From Pseudomonas sp. DTU12.3 (GTDB lineage Bacteria; Pseudomonadota; Gammaproteobacteria; Pseudomonadales; Pseudomonadaceae): DNA of 64,000 nt. The position numbers were made by a program, and so were the translations under genes. This document shows positions 26,396 to 35,206 of the stretch, one piece after another (the stretch's first letter is position 1; every line of letters begins with the position of its first letter). The notes below the pieces were generated by a model, which saw nothing but the letters and a program-made list of their open reading frames with translations, searched no databases and was not told the origin of the DNA. Location of the stretch: contig NZ_CP027218.1 of the NCBI RefSeq assembly GCF_004124275.1, forward strand, positions 124,001 through 188,000. The letters run 5' to 3'.

Positions 26396-28204
26396 TCAGC
26401 CTTCGATCTCGATCAGGATTTCGCCCGGGTTGACTCGATCACCCTTGGCCACATGAATCGCGGTGACCTTGCCGGCGATGGCGGCCTGGACTTCGGTTTC
26501 CATCTTCATCGCTTCGGTGATCAGCACCGCTTGGCCGGCCTTGACGGTGTCGCCCTCCTTGACCAGCACATCAACGATGTTGCCCGGCATGGTGGTGCTG
26601 ACGTGGCCCGGTGCGGATGCTTGCTTGCGTTTGCTGCTGCCACCGCCGACGAATTCGTTGAGCGGTTCGAACACCACTTCTTCCGGCATGCCGTCGATGG
26701 ACAGGTAGAAGTGACGCTTGCCTTCGGCCTTGACGCCAACACCGGTGATGTCGACGCGGTAGGTTTCGCCGTGCACGTCGATGACGAACTCGGTCGGTAC
26801 GCCTTCGCCGCCTGCCTTGGTCACACCGCCGGCTTCAGGAATCGGCAGCAGCACTTCAGGGGTCAGGGTGCCAGCGGCACGCTCTTCGAGGAACTTGCGG
26901 CCGATGTCCGGGAACATGGCGAAGGTCAGCACGTCTTCTTCGGACTTGGCCAGTGCGCCGATGTCGGCACGCAGCTTGGTCATTTCCGGTTTGAGCAGAT
27001 CGGCTGGACGCACATCGATGACTTCTTCACTGCCGATGGCCTGACGACGCAGCTTCTCGTTGACCACGCCCGGCGCCTTGCCGTAGCCGCCTTGCAGGTA
27101 GAGCTTCACTTCGTTGGTGATGGTTTTGTAGCGCTCACCGGCCAGCACGTTGAAGAACGCCTGAGTGCCGACGATCTGCGAAGTCGGGGTCACCAGCGGT
27201 GGGAAGCCGAGGTCTTCACGCACGCGCGGGATTTCCGCAAGCACTTCGCCCATGCGGTTCAGTGCGCCCTGCTCTTTCAATTGGTTGGCGAGGTTGGAGA
27301 TCATCCCGCCCGGCACCTGGTTGACTTGCACGCGGGTGTCGACGGCGGTGAACTCGCTTTCGAACTGGTGGTACTTCTTGCGCACGGCGTAGAAGTACAG
27401 GCCGATCTCTTGCAGCAGTTCAAGGTTCAGACCGGTGTCGTACTCGGTGCCCTTGAGTGCAGCGACCATCGACTCGGTGCCTGGGTGGCTGGTGCCGGAA
27501 GCGAAGCTGGAGATCGCGGTATCGATGTGGTCGGCGCCGTTTTCGATCGCCTTGAGCTGGCACATGGTCGCCAGACCCGCCGTGTCGTGGGAGTGGATGA
27601 ACACTGGCAGCGACTGCTCGGCTTTCAGTGCGCGTACCAACTCGCCCGTGGCGTACGGGGTCAGCAAACCGGCCATGTCCTTGATCGCCACCGAGTCGCA
27701 ACCCATGGCTTCCATTTGCTTGGCCTGGGTGACGAACGCGTCGATGGTGTGCACCGGGCTGGTGGTGTAAGCGATGGTGCCTTGGGCATGTTTGCCGGCT
27801 GCTTTCACCGCTTCGATGGCCACGCGCAGGTTACGCACGTCGTTCATCGCGTCGAAGATGCGGAACACGTCGATGCCATTGACGGCAGCCTTGGCAACGA
27901 AGGCTTTGACCACGTCGTCGCTGTAGTGGCGGTAGCCCAGCAGGTTCTGGCCGCGCAGGAGCATTTGCAGACGCGTGTTAGGCAGCGCCGCGCGCAATTG
28001 GCGCAGACGCTCCCACGGGTCTTCTTTCAGAAAGCGTACGCAGGCGTCGAACGTCGCGCCGCCCCAGCATTCCAGCGACCAGTAGCCGACTTTGTCGAGC
28101 TTGTCGCAGATCGGCAGCATGTCTTCGGTGCGCATGCGGGTGGCGAGCAGCGATTGGTGAGCGTCGCGCAGGATGGTGTCAGTGACAAAGATCTTCTTGG
28201 ACAT
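26396..28204 (-). CDS. oadA: Pyruvate carboxylase subunit B (carboxyltransferase + biotin carrier)
   Basis: 602 residues starting MSKKIFVTD; TGAGGAA stands before the ATG, whereas the longer frame has none. Residues ~1-300 are the carboxyltransferase barrel (TDTILRDAHQSLLATRMR, and the metal-site HSHDTAG), followed by the PYC/OadA conserved domain, an Ala/Ser/Lys-rich hinge, and a biotinyl domain whose lysine sits in EAMKMET about 35 residues from the end. With the biotin carboxylase encoded 11 bases upstream it makes the two-subunit acetyl-CoA-type pyruvate carboxylase that turns pyruvate into oxaloacetate. Despite the usual name oadA there is no membrane decarboxylase subunit nearby, so the role is anaplerotic. 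Confidence 0.95.
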   Translation of the reverse strand: MSKKIFVTDTILRDAHQSLLATRMRTEDMLPICDKLDKVGYWSLECWGGATFDACVRFLKEDPWERLRQLRAALPNTRLQMLLRGQNLLGYRHYSDDVVKAFVAKAAVNGIDVFRIFDAMNDVRNLRVAIEAVKAAGKHAQGTIAYTTSPVHTIDAFVTQAKQMEAMGCDSVAIKDMAGLLTPYATGELVRALKAEQSLPVFIHSHDTAGLATMCQLKAIENGADHIDTAISSFASGTSHPGTESMVAALKGTEYDTGLNLELLQEIGLYFYAVRKKYHQFESEFTAVDTRVQVNQVPGGMISNLANQLKEQGALNRMGEVLAEIPRVREDLGFPPLVTPTSQIVGTQAFFNVLAGERYKTITNEVKLYLQGGYGKAPGVVNEKLRRQAIGSEEVIDVRPADLLKPEMTKLRADIGALAKSEEDVLTFAMFPDIGRKFLEERAAGTLTPEVLLPIPEAGGVTKAGGEGVPTEFVIDVHGETYRVDITGVGVKAEGKRHFYLSIDGMPEEVVFEPLNEFVGGGSSKRKQASAPGHVSTTMPGNIVDVLVKEGDTVKAGQAVLITEAMKMETEVQAAIAGKVTAIHVAKGDRVNPGEILIEIEG

Positions 28205-28215
28205 TGTTGTATTCC

Positions 28216-29631
28216 TCACAGGCCTGCGTGGGCGGCGATGGCGGCGGCGATGGCCAGGGCCAGCTCTTCGGGTTTGCGCTTGATCGAGTAGTTGGTCAGT
28301 TCAGGATGGCTTTCAACGAAGCTGGTATTGAACTGGCCGCTACGGAATTCCGGGTTGCGCAGGATTTCCTGGTAGTACGCGGCGGTGGTCTTCACGCCTT
28401 GCAGACGCATGTCGTCCAGTGCGCGCAGGCCACGATCCATCGCCTCTTCCCAAGTCAGTGCCCACACAACAAGTTTCAGGCACATCGAGTCGTAGAACGG
28501 CGGAATGGTGTAGCCGGTGTAGATCGCTGTGTCGGTGCGTACGCCCGGACCACCGGGGGCGTAGTAACGGGTGATCTTGCCGAAGCTCGGCAGGAAGTTG
28601 TTCTTCGGGTCTTCGGCGTTGATACGGAACTGCAAGGCGAAGCCACGGTGCTGAATGTCTTCCTGTTTCACCGACAATGGCAGGCCGGAGGCGATGCGAA
28701 TCTGTTCGCGGACGATGTCGATCCCGGTGATTTCTTCGGTGATGGTGTGCTCCACCTGCACCCGGGTGTTCATCTCCATGAAGTACACCTCGCCTTCGGC
28801 GAGCAGGAACTCCACGGTGCCGGCATTCTCGTAACCCACCGCCTTGGCCGCACGCACCGACAGGTCGCCGATGTAGGCGCGCTGTTCCGGGGTCAGTTGC
28901 GGGCTAGGGGCGATTTCGATGAGCTTCTGGTTGCGACGCTGGATCGAGCAATCACGCTCGAACAGATGCACGACGTTGCCGAAGCTGTCGCCGAGAATCT
29001 GCGCTTCGATGTGCTTGGGATTGACGATGCATTTTTCCAGGAACACTTCGGCAGAACCGAAAGCCTTGGTCGCTTCGGAAATCACCCGAGGGAAATTCTG
29101 TTCGAGTTCTTCGCGGCTGTTGCAGCGGCGGATACCGCGACCGCCACCACCGGAAGTGGCTTTGAGCATCACCGGGTAACCGATGCGGTCGCCTTCGACC
29201 AAGGCTTCTTCGATGTCGGCAACGTTGCCTTCGGTGCCCGGCGTCACCGGTACGCCGGCCTTGATCATGCTGCGGCGCGCTTCGGTCTTGTCGCCCATGC
29301 GGCGAATGACTTCTGCCGACGGGCCAATGAACTTGATCCCGCGTTCGGCGCAGATATCAGCCAGCTCAGCGTTTTCCGAAAGGAAACCGTAACCGGGGTG
29401 CAGCGCATCGCAGCCGGTTTCCACGGCCAGGTTCACCAGCTTGCGCGGGTTGAGGTAGCCGGCCAGTGGCTCGGCACCGATGCTGTGGGCCTCGTCCGCA
29501 CGCTTCACATGCAACGCATGACGGTCGGCGTCGGAAAAAATCGCAACCGAGCGAATGCCCATTTCGGCGCAGGCTCGCACGATTCGTACGGCAATCTCAC
29601 CACGGTTGGCGATCAGGATCTTTGTTATCAC
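28216..29631 (-). CDS. pycA: Pyruvate carboxylase subunit A (biotin carboxylase)
   Basis: 471 residues from a GTG start (VITKILIANRGEIA) with AAGGGA 8 bases upstream; the frame extends ten codons further but those lack family similarity. ATP-grasp biotin carboxylase: GYGFLSENAELA, the glycine-rich loop GGGGRGIR, EKCIVNPKHIE, and the catalytic EMNTRVQVEHTITE. It carboxylates the biotin on the partner subunit with ATP and bicarbonate. First gene of the pycA-oadA operon and divergent from a LysR regulator 190 bases away. Confidence 0.95.
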   Translation of the reverse strand: MITKILIANRGEIAVRIVRACAEMGIRSVAIFSDADRHALHVKRADEAHSIGAEPLAGYLNPRKLVNLAVETGCDALHPGYGFLSENAELADICAERGIKFIGPSAEVIRRMGDKTEARRSMIKAGVPVTPGTEGNVADIEEALVEGDRIGYPVMLKATSGGGGRGIRRCNSREELEQNFPRVISEATKAFGSAEVFLEKCIVNPKHIEAQILGDSFGNVVHLFERDCSIQRRNQKLIEIAPSPQLTPEQRAYIGDLSVRAAKAVGYENAGTVEFLLAEGEVYFMEMNTRVQVEHTITEEITGIDIVREQIRIASGLPLSVKQEDIQHRGFALQFRINAEDPKNNFLPSFGKITRYYAPGGPGVRTDTAIYTGYTIPPFYDSMCLKLVVWALTWEEAMDRGLRALDDMRLQGVKTTAAYYQEILRNPEFRSGQFNTSFVESHPELTNYSIKRKPEELALAIAAAIAAHAGL

Positions 29632-29687
29632 TTGGAGGTTCCCTTGAGCCGGTGGCACCACGACCTGCTAGACCCAGGTCGACGCGT

Positions 29688-29709
29688 GACCAAATGTTTC
29701 AATTTGGTC
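29688..29709. promoter_or_regulatory. Perfect palindrome in the pycA / LysR divergent promoter
   Basis: GACCAAAT and its complement ATTTGGTC separated by 6 bases (GTTTCA), 57 bases upstream of the pycA start. LysR regulators commonly bind inverted repeats in the promoter they share with their target, so this is the best operator candidate. The repeat is seen; binding is inferred. Confidence 0.55.
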
Positions 29710-29821
29710 GCAGGTCCACACTAGCGCTCATGAGGGATTAACAAAAATGAATAAAAATTGGGTCAGGCATAAGCAAAGACTTATAGTTGAAACATCAGCC
29801 AGCCGTCAGAGCCTATAAAAA

Positions 29822-30784
29822 ATGCGTAAGTCCTTGATGCGTATGACATTGCGTCAATTGCAGATCTTCAACGAAGTGTGTGATTTACGCTCTTACAGCC
29901 GCGCAGCCGAGGAAATGTCGCTCACCCAACCGGCGGTCAGCCTGCAAATAAAGCAGCTCGAAGAGCTGATCGGCCAGCCATTATTCGATTATGTCGGCAA
30001 AAAACTCTACATGACCGAAGCCGCTGAAGCCCTTCAGCGCGCCAGCCGGGACATCTTCGGGCGCCTGGAAAACCTCGATATGCAACTCTCGGACATGCAG
30101 GGCTCGCTGCAAGGTCAGCTGAAACTGGCGGTGGAATCCAGCGCCAAATACTTCGTCCCGCACCTGTTCGCCGCATTCAAACGCCAGCACCCGGAAGTGA
30201 ACCTGCAACTGACCGTAGTCAACCGTGGCCAGGTCATTCGCAGGCTGTCCGATAATCGTGATGATCTGGTGATCATGTCGATGGTGCCGCAGGACATGGG
30301 CCTGGAATTCCTGCCCTTCCTCAACAACCCGATTGTTGCCGTGGCGCGCCCGGATCATCCATTGGCACACATGGGCCCGCTGCGCTTGCAGGATCTGGAA
30401 CCCTACACGCTGCTGATCCGCGAGCCCGGCTCGGGTACGCGACTGGCTTGCGAAGAGTATTTCAAAGAGAAGCGCGTGCACTTCACCCAGACCCAGGAAG
30501 TGGCCTCGGCCGAAGCTCAGCGCGAATGCGTGGCGGCGGGTCTGGGCCTGGCGCTGTTGACGCGCCACGCCCTGAACCTGGAGCTGGCGACCGGCGGGCT
30601 GGTGGAGTTGCCGATCGAAGAACTGCCGCTATTCCGTAGCTGGTGCCTGGTGCAAGCCAAGGCGAAACGCCTGTCACCGGTGGCGCACGCCTTCCTGGCG
30701 TTTATTCGCAGCGAACGCGTGCAGATCAGCGCGTTGGTTGAGCGCTTCGACGGGAAGCTGCCGGTGCTGCCTGCCAGTGATTGA
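29822..30784 (+). CDS. LysR-family regulator next to pyruvate carboxylase
   Basis: 320 residues: N-terminal LysR winged helix (LRQLQIFNEVCDLRSYSRAAEEMSLTQPAVS, split by its turn) and C-terminal effector-binding domain with two alpha/beta lobes (LIREPGSGTR, GLGLALLTRHAL). Three ATG codons occur in the first eight codons (29822, 29837, 29843); none has a clear ribosome site. It is divergent from pycA-oadA, the arrangement I recall for P. aeruginosa PA5436-PA5437, and is the likely regulator of that operon. Its last 59 bases overlap a small antisense-oriented gene. Confidence 0.93.
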   Translation: MRKSLMRMTLRQLQIFNEVCDLRSYSRAAEEMSLTQPAVSLQIKQLEELIGQPLFDYVGKKLYMTEAAEALQRASRDIFGRLENLDMQLSDMQGSLQGQLKLAVESSAKYFVPHLFAAFKRQHPEVNLQLTVVNRGQVIRRLSDNRDDLVIMSMVPQDMGLEFLPFLNNPIVAVARPDHPLAHMGPLRLQDLEPYTLLIREPGSGTRLACEEYFKEKRVHFTQTQEVASAEAQRECVAAGLGLALLTRHALNLELATGGLVELPIEELPLFRSWCLVQAKAKRLSPVAHAFLAFIRSERVQISALVERFDGKLPVLPASD

Positions 30785-30929
30785 TCTCGGGAAAGTCGCC
30801 GATTTCGGCTTGAAGCTGGCGAAGTTCGAAGCGATCTTCGATAGCGCGACGGAATTCCATGCGGCGCTGGTCTTCTTGCTGACGACGGGTTTTCGCGGCG
30901 CTGTTGCGTTCTTCGTAGGGCTGAGCCAT
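30726..30929 (-). CDS. Small highly charged protein, unknown function
   Basis: 67 residues, MAQPYEERN..., rich in Arg, Glu and Gln in a helical central part (RRQQEDQRRMEFRRAIEDRF). GGGAG lies 7 bases before the ATG, a proper ribosome site, which supports it as a real gene. Its 3' end overlaps the 3' end of the LysR gene tail-to-tail by 59 bases. I do not recognise the family; the charged helix could bind nucleic acid or a protein partner. Confidence 0.6.
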   Translation of the reverse strand: MAQPYEERNSAAKTRRQQEDQRRMEFRRAIEDRFELRQLQAEIGDFPEINHWQAAPAASRRSAQPTR

Positions 30930-31010
30930 TTCGAGTCTCCCAAGGCGATGACGGGAGTTTCACGATAGGCGCGGGGGATGACGGTTTGATGAAAGTAACC
31001 GTCGTGAAGC

Positions 31011-31078
31011 AAAAGATCGCAGCCTTCGGCAGCTCCTACATTGACCGTGTAGGAGCTGCCGAAGGCTGCGATCTTTTG
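31011..31078. repeat. REP inverted pair
   Basis: AAAAGATCGCAGCCTTCGGC-type arm and its exact complement around an 8-10 base centre, ending 4 bases before the RpiR gene stop; it may act as that gene's 3' hairpin. Confidence 0.93.
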
Positions 31079-31081
31079 CTC

Positions 31082-31948
31082 TTAATCATCCAGAGCTTTG
31101 GCAGCCTTTGGGGACAAGCGCAAACTGCGCAGGCTGCGCTTCACGCTCTTGAGGTGATTAACCAGACTCGGCCCACGCGCCATCGCCACGCCCATCGCCA
31201 GCACATCGATCACCACCAGGTGGGCGATACGCGAAGTCAGCGGTGTATAGATTTCGGTGTCTTCATGCACATCGATCGCCAGATTCACGGTCGACAGTTC
31301 GGCCAATGGCGTCTGGCTCGGGCACAGGGTAATCAGCGAAGCGCCGCTCTCGCGCACCAGATTGGCGGTGATCAGCAAATCCTTGGAACGCCCCGACTGC
31401 GAAATGCAGATCGCCACATCGGTCGGCTTCAACGTCACCGCCGACATCGCCTGCATGTGCGGATCGGAATACGCCGCCGCCGTCAGCAGCAAACGAAAGA
31501 ACTTGTGCTGGGCATCCGCCGCCACCGCGCCGGATGCGCCGAAGCCGTAGAACTCGACACGCTGCGCCTGCGACATCAACGTCACCGCGCGCTGCAACTC
31601 AACCGGATCGAGCTTCTCGCGAACCTCCATCAACGTGTGCAACGTGGTGTCGAAAATCTTCAGGCTGTAGTCGGCGACCGAGTCGTCTTCATGGATAGCG
31701 AACTGGCCGAAGCTGGCACCGGCGGCCAGGCTTTGCGCCAGTTTGAGCTTGAGATCCTGAAAACCGGAACAACCGATGGCGCGACAGAAGCGCACGATGG
31801 TCGGCTCGCTGATGCCGACGCTATGGGCCAGGTCGGCCATGGAACTGTGCATCACCGCCGCAGGGTCAAGCAGCACGTGGTCGGCGACCTTGAGCTCCGA
31901 CTTGCGTAACAGGTGACGTGACTGGGCGATGTGTTGCAGCAGATTCAA
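31082..31948 (-). CDS. RpiR/MurR-family regulator (HexR-like)
   Basis: 288 residues: N-terminal RpiR helix-turn-helix (LAHSVGISEPTIVRFCRAIGCSGFQDLK) and a C-terminal SIS sugar-phosphate-binding domain (FYGFGASGAVA, CISQSGRSKDLL). The start is a TTG (31948); no better ATG upstream is in frame. The family senses phosphosugars, and HexR controls Entner-Doudoroff and pyruvate-metabolism genes. It occupies the place of P. aeruginosa PA5438 as I recall it, but no zwf gene follows here. A 15-base palindrome 40 bases upstream suggests self-control. Confidence 0.9.
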   Translation of the reverse strand: MNLLQHIAQSRHLLRKSELKVADHVLLDPAAVMHSSMADLAHSVGISEPTIVRFCRAIGCSGFQDLKLKLAQSLAAGASFGQFAIHEDDSVADYSLKIFDTTLHTLMEVREKLDPVELQRAVTLMSQAQRVEFYGFGASGAVAADAQHKFFRLLLTAAAYSDPHMQAMSAVTLKPTDVAICISQSGRSKDLLITANLVRESGASLITLCPSQTPLAELSTVNLAIDVHEDTEIYTPLTSRIAHLVVIDVLAMGVAMARGPSLVNHLKSVKRSLRSLRLSPKAAKALDD

Positions 31949-31987
31949 GGGGCTGGACTCTTCTTATGGGCAAGGATGTAGCACGCT

Positions 31988-32002
31988 TGTAGTTATACTA
32001 CA
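31988..32002. promoter_or_regulatory. RpiR/HexR-type operator palindrome
   Basis: TGTAGTTATACTACA, a perfect palindrome around one central base, 40 bases upstream of the RpiR-family gene. It resembles the HexR consensus TGTAATTAAATTACA known from gamma-proteobacteria (recalled). Probable autoregulatory site. Confidence 0.6.
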
Positions 32003-32075
32003 TGAATTGGCTTTTTGCCTGCTCAATGCGTAACTCGATGTCCCCATATCAGGCGCGATGAGGTGCATGTAGCCC

Positions 32076-34949
32076 TTAAAGCGGTTTTTCCTGATTACGC
32101 AAAAGCCCGGCCAGAGCAGTCGCCTCCACCGGCCGACTGATCAGATAACCCTGCACTTCATCGCAACGTTCGGCACGCAGAAATTCCAGCTGATCCTGCC
32201 GCTCGACGCCTTCAGCCACCACTTTCAGTGACAGTCCGTGAGCCATGGCAATGATCGCGCGAGTGATCGCCGCATCTTCACTGCCTTCACCCAGCCCGCG
32301 AATGAACGCCTGATCGATCTTCACGTAATCCACCGGAATGCGCTTGAGGTAACTCAATGACGAATAGCCGGTGCCGAAGTCGTCGATGGCCAGTTTCACG
32401 CCAAGATCGCGCAATTGCTGGAACGTCGCGATGATGTGCTCGACGCTGTCGAGCAACTGGCTTTCGGTCAACTCCAGTTCGAGGTAGTGCGGCGCCAGCC
32501 CGGTTTCTTCCAGCACCTGACGCACCAGGCTGACCAGTTTGCCCTGACGCAACTGGTGCACCGACAGGTTCACCGAAACGCGGATCGGCGCCAGGCCCTG
32601 GCGCTGCCATTCGCACGCCTGCCAGCACGCCTGACGCAAGACGAATTCGCCGATCGGCCCGATCAGACCGGTTTCCTCGGCCAGCCCGATGAAATCCCCC
32701 GGCGGCACCCGGCCCATGGTCGGATGATCCCAGCGCACCAGCGCTTCCGCCGCATTCAAGCGCCCGCTCTCCAGGCACAGCTTCGGTTGATAGAACACTT
32801 TAAGCTGCTTGTCTTCGATGGCTTTGCGCAGCTGGTTTTCCAGCTGCAAGCGTTCAAGGGTGCTGGCCTGCAAACTCTCTGTGTAGAACTGGAAGTTGTT
32901 GCCGCCGAGGTGCTTGGCATGTTGCATGGCCATGTTCGACTGGCTGACCAGCGCGGAAATTTCCCGGGCGTTGTCCGGCAGCATGCTGATGCCCATTGAG
33001 GCGCTGACCACCAGTTCATGCCCTTCCACGGTCAGCGGCAAGCGCAGCTTGCTCGACAAGCGCGTAGCGACCCGGGCCAGACTCGACAGGTTGCCGTAGG
33101 CATCGAACAACACGGCGAACTCATCACCGGACAACCGCGCGATGGTGTCGGCCTCCGGCAAGGCGTTAACCAGTCGGCGCGCCATTTTCTGCAGTAACTG
33201 GTCAGCAACTTCGTGACCGAGGCTGTCGTTGAGCAACTTGAAGCGATCGAGATTGACGTGCAGCAGCGCCAGACTACGCCGCCCGCCCTGCCGCACGCGT
33301 TGATGCGCCTCATGCAGGCGCTCGCGGAACAGCGAGCGATTGGCCAACCCAGTCAGTTCGTCGTAATGGGTCAGGTAACGCATGCGCTCTTCAGATTCTC
33401 GTCGTGCCGACAGATCGGCGAAGAAGCCGACGATGTGACTGACATTTCCCCGACCATCGCGCACTGCATTCAGTTGCAGCCACTGCGGATAGAGCTCGCC
33501 GTTTTTGCGCGTTTCTACCAGTTCGCCCTGCCAACTGCCGTGCTGCTCAAGCGCATGGCGAATGGCGACGTAATGACGGCGTGCATCGCGGCTGCACGGC
33601 AACTCCACAACATTGCGCCCGAGCATGTCGTCGATGTCGTAACCGGTGACGCGGCTGAACGCCTGATTGATCGCGATCAACGCATAGTTCGGGTCGAGAA
33701 TCACGATGCCTTCGCTGGCCGCTTCAAACACCGTCGCCGCCAGGCGCTGCTGTTCTTCGAGGCGTTTGCTGGCACTGATGTCGCGCCGGGTGCCCACCAT
33801 GCGCATCACCCGTCCGTTGTCGCTGCGCTCTACCGCACGACCACGGTCTTCGATCCACACCCAATGGCCATCGCCGTGACGCACGCGGTACTCGATCTGA
33901 TAATCCTCGGTGCGGCCCTTCAAATGCTCGATCAGTGCGTGTTTGAGGGTTGGCACGTCCTCCGGGTGCAGCCGCGGTTTGAGGTCGCGCAGCAGCGCCG
34001 TGACATATTCCGGCGCAAGACCGAACAACTCCTGAATCTGCGTGTGGTGAACTTCGTCGGTTTGCAGGTTCCAGTCCCACAAGCCCAGTTCGCTGGCTTT
34101 CAACGCCAGCGCCAGGCGCGCCTCGCTTTTGCTCAGGGCCTGATTGGCCGCGTCCAGTTCGCGACTGCGCTGGGCGACGCGGTGTTCGAGTTCGACCTGC
34201 GCTTCGCGCAGCTTGCCCTCGGCGCAACGTCGATGTTCGATTTCCTTCGCCAGTTCCTGATTGAGCTGCTCGCTGCGCGACTGGGTGTGCTGCAAGTGTT
34301 CGATCAGCTGCTGATTCTGAAAGCGCCGCAGCAAGCCGCGATCAATCAGCCGATTGACCTGCCATGCCACCACGCTCAGCGAGCCGAGCAGAATCAGCCC
34401 GAGCCAGCCCCAACCACGCGCCTGCTCGTCGCCGCCCCAAAAGAGAAAGCCGATCGCCGGCAACAGGCACGGCAAGGTAAACGACAGAAACGCCGGCAGG
34501 CTCACCGCATAAGCAACACTGGCCGACAGCGTTGCGGCGCCGATCAGACCGAACACCCAGGCTTGCTGCATGAAGTTGTCGGCGGGCACCAGCGCGATAC
34601 CGGCGCCGGCCAGAGTCAGGCCGGTCATGGTCGAGCCGAGCAGGAACATGCGAAACCAGATCGGCTGGGCCTGGCGATCGGGGATTGCCGAATCGAACGC
34701 TGCGACCTGGATCACACGCAATGCGACCAGCGACAGCAACCACACCAGCCAGACGCTGACCACGAAGTAGCGCTGCGGGCTCCAGAGCAGAGCGGCGCAG
34801 ACCAGACCATTGATCAACATGAAAAGTGTGGGCAACAACGAGCCCTGATACAGCAGGCGCGTGCGCTCGACCGCCATTTCGGTGGCGTAGCGCTTGCGGA
34901 CAACCCGGGGTTCCACAGAGGGGCCCGACAGTTCGGAGCTGAGGGTCAT
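32076..34949 (-). CDS. Membrane PAS-GGDEF-EAL protein (c-di-GMP turnover)
   Basis: 957 residues from the ATG at 34949 (MTLSSELSG). About five to six membrane segments (residues ~35-205), a coiled coil (~215-275), two PAS domains (~290-535; LGLWDWNLQTDEVHH and IVILDPNYALIAINQAF), then GGDEF and EAL domains. The GGDEF signature reads RLSGDEF, so the first glycine is serine and cyclase activity is uncertain. The EAL domain keeps EALVRWDHP, ELTESQ, IDDFGTGYSSLSYL, KIDQAFI and EGVE, so phosphodiesterase activity is likely: it should break down cyclic di-GMP at the inner membrane under PAS control. Divergent from uvrD by 257 bases with no clear shared site. Confidence 0.93.
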   Translation of the reverse strand: MTLSSELSGPSVEPRVVRKRYATEMAVERTRLLYQGSLLPTLFMLINGLVCAALLWSPQRYFVVSVWLVWLLSLVALRVIQVAAFDSAIPDRQAQPIWFRMFLLGSTMTGLTLAGAGIALVPADNFMQQAWVFGLIGAATLSASVAYAVSLPAFLSFTLPCLLPAIGFLFWGGDEQARGWGWLGLILLGSLSVVAWQVNRLIDRGLLRRFQNQQLIEHLQHTQSRSEQLNQELAKEIEHRRCAEGKLREAQVELEHRVAQRSRELDAANQALSKSEARLALALKASELGLWDWNLQTDEVHHTQIQELFGLAPEYVTALLRDLKPRLHPEDVPTLKHALIEHLKGRTEDYQIEYRVRHGDGHWVWIEDRGRAVERSDNGRVMRMVGTRRDISASKRLEEQQRLAATVFEAASEGIVILDPNYALIAINQAFSRVTGYDIDDMLGRNVVELPCSRDARRHYVAIRHALEQHGSWQGELVETRKNGELYPQWLQLNAVRDGRGNVSHIVGFFADLSARRESEERMRYLTHYDELTGLANRSLFRERLHEAHQRVRQGGRRSLALLHVNLDRFKLLNDSLGHEVADQLLQKMARRLVNALPEADTIARLSGDEFAVLFDAYGNLSSLARVATRLSSKLRLPLTVEGHELVVSASMGISMLPDNAREISALVSQSNMAMQHAKHLGGNNFQFYTESLQASTLERLQLENQLRKAIEDKQLKVFYQPKLCLESGRLNAAEALVRWDHPTMGRVPPGDFIGLAEETGLIGPIGEFVLRQACWQACEWQRQGLAPIRVSVNLSVHQLRQGKLVSLVRQVLEETGLAPHYLELELTESQLLDSVEHIIATFQQLRDLGVKLAIDDFGTGYSSLSYLKRIPVDYVKIDQAFIRGLGEGSEDAAITRAIIAMAHGLSLKVVAEGVERQDQLEFLRAERCDEVQGYLISRPVEATALAGLLRNQEKPL

Positions 34950-35206
34950 GGGCAACGTTCTTGTTCTTATAAGGAGGGCGTGCGCCCGAAACGTGGACGG
35001 AGCATACACAAGCCGATCCCGTTGCCAAACTGCTCCAGATCATAATTTCGCGGAAACTTTTCCCCCTCAAGACCCTGACCAAACCCGCAGAGTCAGGCGG
35101 GCTCAAGCCTGTAGCCGGTGACCGACCGGTCGTCATCGGCGGGAGTTTCATCGGCTAATGCAAAGCTCGGTTTGCCCGGGCCTGCGGCGCACCCTAGAAT
35201 GCCCCG

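Noticed and set aside
26198..28291. Long open frame on the + strand opposite the oadA-like gene (697 codons)
   Set aside because: It mirrors the real pyruvate carboxylase subunit B on the minus strand, begins inside a REP pair and shows no family motif; high-GC Pseudomonas genes often leave such open antisense frames.
28204..29724. 506-codon + strand frame opposite pycA
   Set aside because: Antisense shadow of biotin carboxylase with low-complexity His/Val/Phe composition and no ribosome site.
33213..35045. 610-codon + strand frame opposite the GGDEF/EAL gene
   Set aside because: Antisense shadow; the opposite strand has clear PAS, GGDEF and EAL motifs.
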